DNA from: an uncultured Clostridia bacterium
Lineage (GTDB): Bacteria; Bacillota; Clostridia; TANB77; CAG-508
DNA length: 64,000 nt
Direction of reading: 5' to 3'
NCBI GenBank assembly: GCA_944392545.1
Contig: CALXWW010000001.1
Coordinates: 89,210 to 153,209, forward strand
Position numbers and translations under genes: made by a program. Below are positions 37,023 through 44,706 of the stretch, one piece after another; the stretch's first letter is position 1, and each line of letters starts with the position of its first letter. Below the pieces are notes generated by a model, which saw only the letters and a list, made by a program, of their open reading frames with translations, was not told the DNA's origin and did not search any database.

Positions 37023-37070
37023 TTATCTATTCCCTTTACTATATAATTGTATTATTTTACATACTTTCAC
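37023..37070 (-). CDS. Candidate 15-codon leader peptide
   Basis: A GTG-started frame, V/MKVCKIIQLYSKGNR then TAA, ends three bases before the anti-SD arm of the hairpin that masks the sigma gene ribosome site. AAAGAGG lies very close upstream (tight spacing), which weakens the case; an ATG-TAA start-stop pair overlaps it with better spacing (GGCGGTGAAAGTATG). Ribosome passage here could open the hairpin. This is a structural hypothesis only. Confidence 0.35.
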   Translation of the reverse strand: MKVCKIIQLYSKGNR

Positions 37071-37351
37071 CGCCTCTTTACATCAATTTAAAAAGTGTAC
37101 TAAAACTTTATCTATTGTATTATAAAAGTCTTTTGTATATCTCCTTTTCTCCTTGATACAAAGAGCCATTGAAATTTTACTATATGCTCTTGTAGTCATA
37201 TCAAAATAAGAAAAAATTGTAATAAATCGTAAAAAATCGTATTTTGTCATTTTTTAATTTAAATTCTTTATCTTTGTTGAAATATTGATGTTTTTGTGAT
37301 AAACTATTACCAATTTATAAAATTAAAAGGCTATTAAATGGAGGTATAATC
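37071..37351. promoter_or_regulatory. Divergent control region of sigma and Spo0A-like genes
   Basis: The gap between the two divergent genes is 389 bases. Besides the leader structure it holds three 10-bp units GTAATAAATC, GTAAAAAATC, GTATTTTGTC (37219-37248). It also holds a plus-strand promoter TTGAAA (37277-37282) with TAAACT (37300-37305), 17-base spacing, and GGAGG before the TTG start at 37352. The tandem units lie upstream of that promoter and could be an autoregulatory site. Confidence 0.55.
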
Positions 37352-38071
37352 TTGATTAAATTGTTAATCGCAGATGATAATATTAACATATGTGAGTCAT
37401 TATTCACTGTATTAACAAAGGAAAAAGACTTTAAAATAACAGGAATTGCACATAATTGGAAAGCCATTGAAGAACAGTATTTTGAAACACGCCCTGACTT
37501 TATGCTTTTAGACTTGAAGATGCCAGAAAAAAGCGGTTTGCAAATCATTAGCGAATTGACTGAAAAAGAGTCAACCCCCAAAAAGAACATAATTGTTATG
37601 TCTGGTGATATGAAATATCGAGCCAGTTTAACCAATGTAGAAAAAGTAAAGTGGGTTTTCCCTAAGCCTATTGATTATTCTAAATTAATAGAAGTCATAC
37701 GCGAATCAGCTAGACAAAATATCATTCCAGAAATGATTAGTTCTATTGTAGATGATTTACTAAGTAAATTAAGAATACCATTTGGCAAAGGTAGAACATT
37801 GTTAAAATCAGCAATTATTTTAGCTTATGCTAGGCCTATTTTACTCAAAAAAATGGAAATCCTAATGAAAAATGTTGCTCAGAAAGAAAAATATTCAAAT
37901 GCTAGATCCGTTCGTTCAAATATTGACAAAATAATTGAAAAAACTTTTTATCAAACTAGTGATAGTTCAATTTTTTATATATTGGATGAGTATTATGGAG
38001 AAAAAATGACAACTAAGTCTTTTATTAGTAGTTGTACATTGTATATTCGTAAAACTCTAAAAAATAGTTGA
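37352..38071 (+). CDS. Spo0A-like response regulator carried by the element
   Basis: A 239-residue two-domain protein starting at TTG 37352 after GGAGGTATAATC. The receiver (1-120) has the acidic pocket Asp8-Asp9, phospho-acceptor Asp54 (MLLDLKMPEK), Ser84 and Lys105 (FPKPID). Residues about 128-239 resemble the Spo0A C-terminal DNA-binding domain: LLSKLRIPFGKGRTLLKSAI, then SNARSVRSNIDKIIEKTF at the recognition-helix position (Spo0A: ASRVERAIRHAIE). Spo0A of Bacillus is 267 residues, so this is a somewhat shorter homologue. It could compete with or bypass host Spo0A, linking the element to sporulation or starvation. It is transcribed opposite to most element genes. A histidine kinase is not encoded nearby. 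Confidence 0.8.
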   Translation: MIKLLIADDNINICESLFTVLTKEKDFKITGIAHNWKAIEEQYFETRPDFMLLDLKMPEKSGLQIISELTEKESTPKKNIIVMSGDMKYRASLTNVEKVKWVFPKPIDYSKLIEVIRESARQNIIPEMISSIVDDLLSKLRIPFGKGRTLLKSAIILAYARPILLKKMEILMKNVAQKEKYSNARSVRSNIDKIIEKTFYQTSDSSIFYILDEYYGEKMTTKSFISSCTLYIRKTLKNS

Positions 38072-38081
38072 TTTATTTGGT

Positions 38082-38103
38082 AGACAATTATTGTAGATTG
38101 TCT
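38082..38103 (+). terminator. Hairpin after the Spo0A-like gene
   Basis: AGACAAT and ATTGTCT with an 8-base loop, followed by GCTTTTATG, about ten bases past the stop. Short stem; terminator function is plausible. Confidence 0.45.
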
Positions 38104-38230
38104 GCTTTTATGTTATTATCTTTACAAACAAATGGTAATTTAGAATGGAGAATTAAATGATGGTAAGATAACAAAAGAACAGGATAATAAAGAAACTAGA
38201 ATAGTAGCTGCATATAATAATGGAGAATCT

Positions 38231-38689
38231 ATGAATGCTATTGCAAAAGAGTTTAATACATATCCAACTACTATAAAACGTATTTTAGAGAAACACAGTG
38301 TAGAGCTAAGAAATGACGCAAAAATAAAGGGCGAATTTTATGTAAAAGATGGCGAACAATTAATTGAATGGGCTAAGGCTCAAGACAGATTAGTTACAAA
38401 AGATGAATTAGCACAAATAGTAGGTAGGAAAAGGCTTTCTCCTTCTTATTTTGTTAAATATCCAGAGTTAGGTCAATATATAAAAACAGAAGGTCAAAAT
38501 GAATTACAAAAATATTATCAAAAATTATATGAATGGTTACAAAAAAATAATATCCCGTATAAACCAAACGATAGAACTAAAATTAAAATGTCTGTCGATG
38601 CATTACTACTAGAAGATTATTCAAATTTAGCAATTTGTATTTCAGAAAAACCTCTATGTATTAGTAAAAAGAAACATGAAAATAATTAA
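38231..38689 (+). CDS. HTH protein downstream of the Spo0A-like gene
   Basis: About 152 residues from ATG 38231 (GGAG seven bases before). The N-terminus is a recombinase-type helix-turn-helix (MNAIAKEFNTYPTTIKRILE). The same frame is open for about 25 codons upstream and encodes a plausible extension (KITKEQDNKETRIVAAYNNG) without ATG, GTG or TTG, so the start may have been lost or may use a rare codon. The rest (EWAKAQDRLVTKDELAQIVG and KYYQKLYEWLQKNN) is unassigned. Likely DNA-binding. It points toward the IS insertion. Confidence 0.6.
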   Translation: MNAIAKEFNTYPTTIKRILEKHSVELRNDAKIKGEFYVKDGEQLIEWAKAQDRLVTKDELAQIVGRKRLSPSYFVKYPELGQYIKTEGQNELQKYYQKLYEWLQKNNIPYKPNDRTKIKMSVDALLLEDYSNLAICISEKPLCISKKKHENN

Positions 38690-38702
38690 TCTTAATAATA
38701 CA

Positions 38703-38716
38703 TAATAAAAGTAGGA
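38703..38716 (+). repeat. Left half of a terminator split by the insertion sequence
   Basis: TAATAAAAGTAGGA is the exact inverted complement of TCCTACTTTTATTA at 40182-40195 on the other side of the IS. Together they would form a 14-bp stem with a loop of about 11 bases between convergent genes 38231-38689 and 40200-40610, a typical bidirectional terminator. Confidence 0.75.
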
Positions 38717-38766
38717 TGATTTTGAACTGAACCCAAAAAGTTAGACGCTTTTTGATTAAGTTTATA

Positions 38767-39567
38767 TTAGGCTACTTTTAGGGAATGGATTCTGTAATTT
38801 ACAGGACTCATTCCTTTTAATTTGCCTTTAATCCTTTTATTATTATAGTAATCTATATATTCAATTAATTCTTTTTTAAAATGTTCTATTGATTCAAAAT
38901 TCTGTAAATACAATAATTCAGATTTTAATAATCCAAAGAAATTTTCAGCTACAGAATTATCTAAACAATTACCTTTTCTAGACATACTTTGTTTAATTCC
39001 TTTTTTCTCTAAAGCATATTGATATTGTTTCATTTGATATTGCCATCCTTGGTCTGAATGTAATATTAAATTGGTATTATCTGGTATTTTGTTAAAAGCT
39101 TTTTCTAGCATATCCATAACTTGATAAAATACTGGTCTTTCAGAAATGTTGTAGCTAACAACCTCCCCATTAAACAAATCAATTATTGGAGACAGATAAA
39201 TTTTAGTTCCAAAAAGAGAAAATTCAGTAACATCTGTAACCCACTTTTGGTTAGGTTTATTAGCTTTAAAATCGCGTTTTAACAAATTATCACATATTTT
39301 ACCAATTTCACCTTTATATGATTTATACTTTTTCATTCTTACAAAACATTGTAATCCTAATTCTCTCATAAGTTTTAAAACTGTTTTATGATTAATTACA
39401 TAGTTTCTATTATGAAGTTCCATTGTAATTCTTCTATATCCATATCTACCTTTGTTTTCATGATAAATAGCTGTTATCTGTTCTTTAATCTCTTTATATT
39501 TATCTTCTTTTTTAAATTGTTTAAGATAGTAGTAATATGTACTTCTTGGCATTTCTGCTAATTTCAA
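38767..39567 (-). CDS. IS150-type transposase OrfB (DDE catalytic part)
   Basis: 266 residues in the -1 frame relative to OrfA. The integrase core shows the DDE triad in KWVTDVTEFSLFG, ILHSDQGWQYQMK and LDNSVAENFFGLLKSE. The frame is open upstream into OrfA (VEVVTESRHKYRLTALLKLA), so the active product is presumably an OrfAB fusion made by -1 frameshifting at the AAG-AAA-AAG run just before the OrfA stop (near 39613). The ORF start used here is TTG, probably not a real initiation site. All catalytic residues are intact. Confidence 0.9.
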   Translation of the reverse strand: MKLAEMPRSTYYYYLKQFKKEDKYKEIKEQITAIYHENKGRYGYRRITMELHNRNYVINHKTVLKLMRELGLQCFVRMKKYKSYKGEIGKICDNLLKRDFKANKPNQKWVTDVTEFSLFGTKIYLSPIIDLFNGEVVSYNISERPVFYQVMDMLEKAFNKIPDNTNLILHSDQGWQYQMKQYQYALEKKGIKQSMSRKGNCLDNSVAENFFGLLKSELLYLQNFESIEHFKKELIEYIDYYNNKRIKGKLKGMSPVNYRIHSLKVA

Positions 39568-39611
39568 TAAAGCCGTTAACCTATATTTGTGCCTTGATTC
39601 TGTAACGACTT

Positions 39612-40121
39612 CTACTTTTTCTTGTTCTCTCGCTTTATTCTTTCCTGAACTAAGGCATTTAATTTTTTTAAGTATTCATTTTCCATCCTTAATCTTTGAT
39701 TTTCAGAAATTAAATCTTCTTCTACTTCTTTAGATAATTTCTTTTTTCTTGGTTTAGAACTCATATTCTTTTTTCTACCACGTCGCTCTTCATAGAGTGC
39801 TTGTGGCCCTTCCTCATAATATATACGTTCCCATATACCAACTCTATCTTGGTTTCCTATATTAAATTTTATACAAGTTTCTAAAAGTGATAAATGGTTT
39901 TCATGCATATATTCTACAACATATTGTTTGAATTTTCCATCATATTTTTGAAAATTACGTACTAGTCCTTGTGGTCCATGCTCTTGGTATTTTCTTACCC
40001 ATTTTTGAACTATACTATGATGAGAAAGGTTAAAATGATCAGCTGTCGCTTGAAATCCAAAATGCTTTTCTAGGCAATATTGTACTACCTGTAGTTTAAA
40101 TTCATGAGAATATTTACTCAT
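39612..40121 (-). CDS. IS150-type transposase OrfA (HTH part)
   Basis: 169 residues from ATG 40121, which follows GGAGGTGTATTTTTA. Two helix-turn-helix units (SHEFKLQVVQYCLEKHFGFQ, HHSIVQKWVRKYQEHG, and a second near NQDRVGIWERIYYEEG) bind the terminal repeats. The C-terminus is a leucine-zipper-like coiled coil (LRMENEYLKKLNALVQERIK) and ends at the AAG-AAA-AAG slip site. Standard length and layout for IS150 OrfA. Confidence 0.9.
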   Translation of the reverse strand: MSKYSHEFKLQVVQYCLEKHFGFQATADHFNLSHHSIVQKWVRKYQEHGPQGLVRNFQKYDGKFKQYVVEYMHENHLSLLETCIKFNIGNQDRVGIWERIYYEEGPQALYEERRGRKKNMSSKPRKKKLSKEVEEDLISENQRLRMENEYLKKLNALVQERIKRENKKK

Positions 40122-40181
40122 TAAAAATACACCTCCAAATGTTAGATTTTTGTCTAACATTTGGGGTGCACTTCATTTTAC

Positions 40182-40195
40182 TCCTACTTTTATTA
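40182..40195 (-). repeat. Right half of the split terminator
   Basis: TCCTACTTTTATTA, perfect inverse of 38703-38716. Distance to the IS right end is six bases. See the left half. Confidence 0.75.
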
Positions 40196-40199
40196 TAAT

Positions 40200-40610
40200 C
40201 TATTTTTTAGTTTTTATAATCTTTCTTTTTATAATATTATATGCAATTAATAAAATTGCTAAATTTATGAAATTAAAATACCAAAAATATTTTATTATAT
40301 CATTATCATTTATTTTATCTGCTAGCTTTTCAATCTTTGGCCTTTCTGATTTTATTAATATATTACTATGATGTTTCTCTCCTGTCTGATTATCTCTATA
40401 TACTACTACTAAAATAGGCTTAAACCTTGCTTGATCTCTATATACAAATAATATATCAGTTTCTTCCAATTGATTAAATTCTTCTTTAAGTATTTGTCTA
40501 TCATTGTCATTTATAAAAGCATACTCTATGGATGAATCTAATATAAATGAAAATATAAAATAAACGCCACAATATATTATTAATCCTATAAAAAATTTAT
40601 TCTTTTTCAT
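40200..40610 (-). CDS. Small two-helix membrane protein
   Basis: About 136 residues from ATG 40610. Membrane helices lie near residues 5-22 and 110-128, with an extracytoplasmic beta-rich domain between them (FNQLEETDILFVYRDQARFK). An upstream in-frame ATG at 40646 overlaps the promoter. With TTGACA and TACATT at 40646-40618, transcription should start at or next to the A of the ATG, so the mRNA would be leaderless and no Shine-Dalgarno is seen. Function unknown. It follows the DUF1906 gene by 47 bases but has its own promoter. Confidence 0.6.
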   Translation of the reverse strand: MKKNKFFIGLIIYCGVYFIFSFILDSSIEYAFINDNDRQILKEEFNQLEETDILFVYRDQARFKPILVVVYRDNQTGEKHHSNILIKSERPKIEKLADKINDNDIIKYFWYFNFINLAILLIAYNIIKRKIIKTKK

Positions 40611-40617
40611 ATATAAG

Positions 40618-40646
40618 AATGTATCATAAAAAATATTCCTTGTCAA
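40618..40646 (-). promoter_or_regulatory. Promoter giving a leaderless transcript
   Basis: TTGACA (40646-40641), 17-base spacer, TACATT (40623-40618) on the minus strand; the ATG at 40610 is seven bases after the -10 element. Confidence 0.6.
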
Positions 40647-40656
40647 ATATTTATAT

Positions 40657-42987
40657 CTAATTTTCTTGCGATGCCAAATTTAAAATCTGTTTAGCAAATG
40701 CTTCTGCCAGTTTTTCCGACCATTTTTCTTTATCATAATCACCAAAGAAGAAGTCTAACCCTAATTCTAATATCTTATCAGTTAAATCCCCCGCTCTATA
40801 TAGATATAAGAAAGCATTAGATTTTAGATACTCATAACTTGAAATTGTGTCTATTTCTTCTTGTGTCATTCCTGTTCTTCCTTTAAAGTTATTTATAAAC
40901 CTTGTAAATCTTGTAATTGACTTGCTAGTATTATAATAATCTCTAAATACTGTGTAAATTGGCTTAGTATTTAATGCTGTGAATATATTTAAAGCATCTA
41001 TATCTTGAATTAAATCATCATATCCAAAATTTTCGCTATCTCCTATTTTTTCCATTAATTCTTCTACACTTAGTTCTTCTTGAGGGTATTTAGCATCTAA
41101 TTCAGAAGCTAGTGAAACTAAATCTCCTGCCCATCCAGCCAAGTCTGTTATAACCATTTTAGGTATTCCAGATGTTGCTTGTCTAACTATATTAGTTTCT
41201 AGTACAACTGCTAAATGCGGTAAATCAATGTTTTTTCCATTGTGTAGATATACTTTTTTATTATTCTTATCTGCATCGCTTTTTGATCCTATATATGTTG
41301 TCCAGACTCCATCTATAGGCTCTCCAGCTACTGTTGCCCAAGCCATTCCATCATAACGACCTTGTCTTAAATATTGAAGCACTAGTAAATTATTATGCTG
41401 CACAGGATTAATAATTTCTCCTACTCCTCCATATAACTTAGAATACTCATCAGCATAATTATATACTCTTTCTAAAAACTGTAATACTTCTTCATTTTCT
41501 TCTAAAGCATAATTTGATTCTTCAGTATCGCATGCTGGGATTAATCCCCTATAAGTTACCTTATCAATATCTAATAATCCTCCAAAATCAGATATTTCTT
41601 TAAATTGATCATAATTCCAATCAGATGGTATTTTTTTGCCAACATTACAGCTATATCCTGATGACATATCTGCAACAAAACTACTGATACTATATCCATT
41701 AGCTGATACTCGACTACATACTTCTCTTGGTCCATATATTCCGACTCTGTATTTAAACCTTAATACATCATTGATACCTTTAAAAAATGGAACTATATAT
41801 TCATCAATATCTTCTTCATAAACATCCATATCTACTGCAAAATATATTACAGAATTTTCTGGAATATGATGTTCTTTGGCACATTCAATTGCTTCAGTTC
41901 CAGCATTATATCCGTTCTCATATCCAAAGTCTGAAAGTTGTCTATTATTATCTTGATATATAAAGAATACTTTTAGCCCTGCATTGAATATAGTCTGTAA
42001 TTCATTGTCACGCAATTCTTTAAAATCTCCTCCATTTATATATCTTCCAACTATATTATATCCATTATTCTTTAATAATTGAGCTCTTTCTGCTGTTATT
42101 TCAAATCTAGTGTCACATGCATTTGCACTTCTAGTTGTATCTCCACAACTTACTACCAATGCTGACCAAGCTTGTCTTCCACAATACCCATCAACATCTA
42201 GTTGCATTAATTCTTGAAAATTTTTTAATGCTGTTGTTACTCCATTTCCAAATTCTCCATCAAATCCATTTGGATCAAATCCATTTAAGTATAATAAGTA
42301 TTGTAAAATATAAACTAAATTTGTGTTACTCGAACCAGGTCCTAATACAGGAAGACTACTCATTGTTCCTTCTCCCCATCCTCCATCTATATCTGTTCCT
42401 ATTTCATATTGTATCATTTTTATAATTGCAGCATTCATATTTCTATCATATAATCCATTAGTTGCTATATAATTATCTAGCATATCACTATATTCTTTAT
42501 TCATTGCTTGTTGTATCTCTCTAGTTGTAGCATCACCACTACTTATTAAATAGTATGCATCGCTTGTAAACAAAGCTTTTATTTCCCTTGCTCTTAAGCC
42601 TCCAGTATAATTATCTATTCCTAATTGAGACATTGTGCTAGTAATTCCTTGTCGCGTAGCTTCTGAAAATACTGAAATATCATCTGTATTAGATACTTCT
42701 ATTCTACAAAGCAATGCTAAATTAACTAATGATATAACCATTTTTACTGTAAAATTATTATCAGCATTGTTTATTTCACTTAGTCCATCTCCGAAAAGAT
42801 TATTATATGCTTGCTTTGTACCATTTCCAAATCCTCCGTCGACATCTATTCTAAGTAAAATTTGCAAAGCCCTTACAAAGGCTACCATTGTATTATAACC
42901 TGCTACGCCATCCTCGTCTATCTCTACCCATCCTACTGAACTTCCAAAATTGTCATTTAACCATTTTTGTGCATCTTTAACATTCAT
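40657..42987 (-). CDS. Peptidoglycan-binding protein with DUF1906 glycoside hydrolase-like domain
   Basis: A 776-residue protein without signal peptide. Residues about 1-280 carry three peptidoglycan-binding-like repeats with the typical ends DVDGGFGNGTKQAYNNL, DIDGGWGEGTMSSL and GFDGEFGNGVTTALKNFQEL plus DVDGYCGRQAWSAL. Residues about 290-500 match DUF1906 (Rv2525c-like, TIM-barrel of the GH25 relatives) with NIVGRYINGGDFKE, VIYFAVDMDV and YRVGIYGPREVCSRV. The C-terminal 270 residues are unassigned. Lack of a signal peptide fits export through the element holin or release by lysis. It is divergent from the GH25 lysozyme, sharing a 185-base control region. The start follows GAGGTGATTTT. Confidence 0.85.
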   Translation of the reverse strand: MNVKDAQKWLNDNFGSSVGWVEIDEDGVAGYNTMVAFVRALQILLRIDVDGGFGNGTKQAYNNLFGDGLSEINNADNNFTVKMVISLVNLALLCRIEVSNTDDISVFSEATRQGITSTMSQLGIDNYTGGLRAREIKALFTSDAYYLISSGDATTREIQQAMNKEYSDMLDNYIATNGLYDRNMNAAIIKMIQYEIGTDIDGGWGEGTMSSLPVLGPGSSNTNLVYILQYLLYLNGFDPNGFDGEFGNGVTTALKNFQELMQLDVDGYCGRQAWSALVVSCGDTTRSANACDTRFEITAERAQLLKNNGYNIVGRYINGGDFKELRDNELQTIFNAGLKVFFIYQDNNRQLSDFGYENGYNAGTEAIECAKEHHIPENSVIYFAVDMDVYEEDIDEYIVPFFKGINDVLRFKYRVGIYGPREVCSRVSANGYSISSFVADMSSGYSCNVGKKIPSDWNYDQFKEISDFGGLLDIDKVTYRGLIPACDTEESNYALEENEEVLQFLERVYNYADEYSKLYGGVGEIINPVQHNNLLVLQYLRQGRYDGMAWATVAGEPIDGVWTTYIGSKSDADKNNKKVYLHNGKNIDLPHLAVVLETNIVRQATSGIPKMVITDLAGWAGDLVSLASELDAKYPQEELSVEELMEKIGDSENFGYDDLIQDIDALNIFTALNTKPIYTVFRDYYNTSKSITRFTRFINNFKGRTGMTQEEIDTISSYEYLKSNAFLYLYRAGDLTDKILELGLDFFFGDYDKEKWSEKLAEAFAKQILNLASQEN

Positions 42988-43054
42988 AAAATCACCTCTT
43001 CTTAATATTTTTCAAACTATTAATTTGAATTATTTTAATTATAATTTTTTTATA

Positions 43055-43123
43055 AGTAGATCATCACAAATGTTGAAAAAAGTAGAAACAAGTAGAAATC
43101 AAAGATTTCAATTTTTTTCTACC
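43055..43123. promoter_or_regulatory. AGTAGAA repeats in the divergent lysin control region
   Basis: AGTAGAA occurs at 43081-43087 and 43091-43097, exactly 10 bases apart, with AGTAGAT at 43055-43061 and GGTAGAA on the minus strand at 43123-43117. Tandem Spo0A boxes (TGTCGAA) also repeat every 10 bases, so these may be degenerate targets for the Spo0A-like proteins of the element. Confidence 0.5.
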
Positions 43124-43172
43124 TTTTTATAATTAAATCTTAAATTTTTTATAATTAATTTGGTGATGGATT

Positions 43173-44069
43173 ATGATGAGAGGAATTGATGTCTCTGAGT
43201 TTCAATCAAACATAGATTGGAATAAAGTAGTAAATGACAATATTAAATTTGCTATTTTAAAATTTGCTAACATATATGATAATGAAAAAATATATTATGA
43301 TACAAAATTCGAAACAAATTATAAAAAATGTAAAGAATTGAATATTCCTATTGGTGCTTATATTTATAATTATTGTAACTCAATAGATAATATGGAATTA
43401 AATTTCAAAGAGATCTTCTCTAAATTAGATAATAAGTATTTTGAACTTCCAATCTTTTTAGATATGGAAGATAAAACTATATTATCTGAAGGTAAATCAT
43501 ATTTAAGCAAAATGTGTAATCGTTTTTGTGAAACTATAAGTGAAAAGTCTTTTATTCCAGGAATATATGCCAACTTAAACTGGTTAGAAAACTATTTAGA
43601 TGTCTCGCAATTTCTTAATGCTAAAATATGGATTGCTCAATATAATTCTGAATGTACCTACCAAAAGCCATATATGATTTGGCAATACTCTAAAACTGGT
43701 AAAATAAATGGCATATCTGGAAATGTCGACTTAAATTATTTATATAATGAAGTCAAAATTAACTATACTTTAGAATGGCAAAAAATAATGAATAAAACAT
43801 ATAATTGCAATCTAGAAGAAGATGGAATATTTGGACCTATGTGTAAATTAGTAGCACTAAAATACTATCTAAACTATAATATACCTATTATATGTAACAA
43901 GCATGTACTTTTTATTCAAAAGTTATTTAATTTAAAAGGTTACAAATTGGCTGAAGATAGTATGTTTGGTCCTAAATGTGAACAAGCAACAATATCATTG
44001 CAAAAGGATAACAATTTAACTATAGATGGTTGTGTTGGTCCAGAAGTAACTGTCTTATTACTAGAATAA
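43173..44069 (+). CDS. GH25 muramidase with peptidoglycan-binding repeats
   Basis: A 298-residue lysozyme. The GH25 domain (1-205) begins with RGIDVSEFQSNIDWNKV and has the catalytic acidic motif LPIFLDMEDKT plus IPIGAYIYNY and KIWIAQYNS. The C-terminal 90 residues hold two short cell-wall-binding units (EEDGIFGPMCKLVAL, EDSMFGPKCEQATISLQ, IDGCVGPE). It should cleave the MurNAc-GlcNAc bond. It has no signal peptide, like phage endolysins that need a holin. The start has GGTGATGGATT upstream; the second ATG at 43176 is equally possible. It is divergent from the DUF1906 protein and upstream of the 175-residue gene. Confidence 0.92.
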   Translation: MMRGIDVSEFQSNIDWNKVVNDNIKFAILKFANIYDNEKIYYDTKFETNYKKCKELNIPIGAYIYNYCNSIDNMELNFKEIFSKLDNKYFELPIFLDMEDKTILSEGKSYLSKMCNRFCETISEKSFIPGIYANLNWLENYLDVSQFLNAKIWIAQYNSECTYQKPYMIWQYSKTGKINGISGNVDLNYLYNEVKINYTLEWQKIMNKTYNCNLEEDGIFGPMCKLVALKYYLNYNIPIICNKHVLFIQKLFNLKGYKLAEDSMFGPKCEQATISLQKDNNLTIDGCVGPEVTVLLLE

Positions 44070-44073
44070 AATT

Positions 44074-44090
44074 TTCTACTTTATTCTACT
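44074..44090. promoter_or_regulatory. Second pair of AGTAGAA repeats
   Basis: On the minus strand AGTAGAA is found at 44090-44084 and 44080-44074, again exactly 10 bases apart, in the 79-base gap before the gene at 44149. Together with the pair at 43081-43097 both plus-strand genes of the lysin cassette are preceded by the same arrangement. Confidence 0.5.
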
Positions 44091-44148
44091 TTTTATAAAA
44101 TTATCTCTTCATATTGTATATTTATAAATAAAGAATGGAGGTGATTTT

Positions 44149-44676
44149 ATGAGTTGTTATTTTGCAATTAATAAATTCGGTGTCAGTTTAAATGTTTATA
44201 AGCAGGCAAGTATGAAAGACAAAATTGGAACTATTGGAAATCGTGAGGCTTTTGTTGTAATGGATGCAGAAGGAGACCCATATATAAAGTTTAGAGGACC
44301 CAATTTAGAATTAATGGAAGGATTTCTAGACATGAGTAATGCACCTAGTCCATTTTTCAAAACTTTAAAAGATTATCCTTACGGTACTGCTACTATAAAT
44401 GGAACGAAATATAAAACCTATCTTATGAGAAGAACTATGAATGTTTATACTGCTACTGGTAGATACTGGGGACAAGTTGCTGGTGGAATGCTTGTTGCAA
44501 CTAATAGTAATTGGTGTGGTGACACTCATCCATCTTGGAAATCCGTTGACTATGTAAAAAGTACTGCTGGTAACTGGGTTAAAGTTGATGGTGATGGTTA
44601 TGACCATGGCTTCGTTGACTTTGACTTAGGCAATGGTTCAATGCCAAGTAATATTGCATTATATGGTTCTTGGTAA
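44149..44676 (+). CDS. Hypothetical secreted/wall-associated-type protein of the lysin cassette
   Basis: 175 residues rich in Gly, Tyr, Asp and Trp, without signal peptide. The N-terminus (SLNVYKQASMKDKIGTIGNR) resembles an SH3-like beta module. The middle and end (KTYLMRRTMNVYTATGRYWG, TNSNWCGDTHPSWKSVDYV, DYGHGFVDFDLGNGS-like stretch) look like a compact beta fold. It has an excellent GGAGGTGATTTT site nearly identical to that of the DUF1906 gene. It follows the GH25 gene and ends at a bidirectional terminator. Family not recognised with confidence; a wall-binding or ligand-binding role is inference from the neighbours. Confidence 0.7.
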   Translation: MSCYFAINKFGVSLNVYKQASMKDKIGTIGNREAFVVMDAEGDPYIKFRGPNLELMEGFLDMSNAPSPFFKTLKDYPYGTATINGTKYKTYLMRRTMNVYTATGRYWGQVAGGMLVATNSNWCGDTHPSWKSVDYVKSTAGNWVKVDGDGYDHGFVDFDLGNGSMPSNIALYGSW

Positions 44677-44679
44677 AAT

Positions 44680-44706
44680 AAAAAGGAAGATTTACTCTTC
44701 CTTTTT
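44680..44706. terminator. Bidirectional terminator of the lysin cassette
   Basis: Eleven-base arms (AAAAAGGAAGA and complement) with a 5-base loop lie between the convergent stops of the 175-residue gene and the gene at 44706. Confidence 0.8.

Larger units (their letters stand above)
38723..40175 (-). mobile_element. IS3-family (IS150-type) insertion sequence
   Basis: A 1453-bp element with imperfect 24-bp terminal inverted repeats, 20 of 24 matching: TGAACTGAACCC... at the left and TGAAGTGCACCC... read inward from the right. It holds the two overlapping transposase frames. The flanks are T-rich and I see no unambiguous target duplication. It sits in the loop of a terminator stem. Both transposase frames are open, so it may be active. 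Confidence 0.9.

Noticed and set aside
38719..40179. Target-site duplication of the insertion sequence
   Set aside because: Flanks GATT and TTTT share only T residues; no duplication can be defined.
40150..40371. Plus-strand ORF of 73 codons spanning the right end of the insertion sequence
   Set aside because: It begins within the IS terminal repeat, runs antisense to the small membrane protein gene and has no ribosome site; it exists only because of AT-rich antisense sequence.
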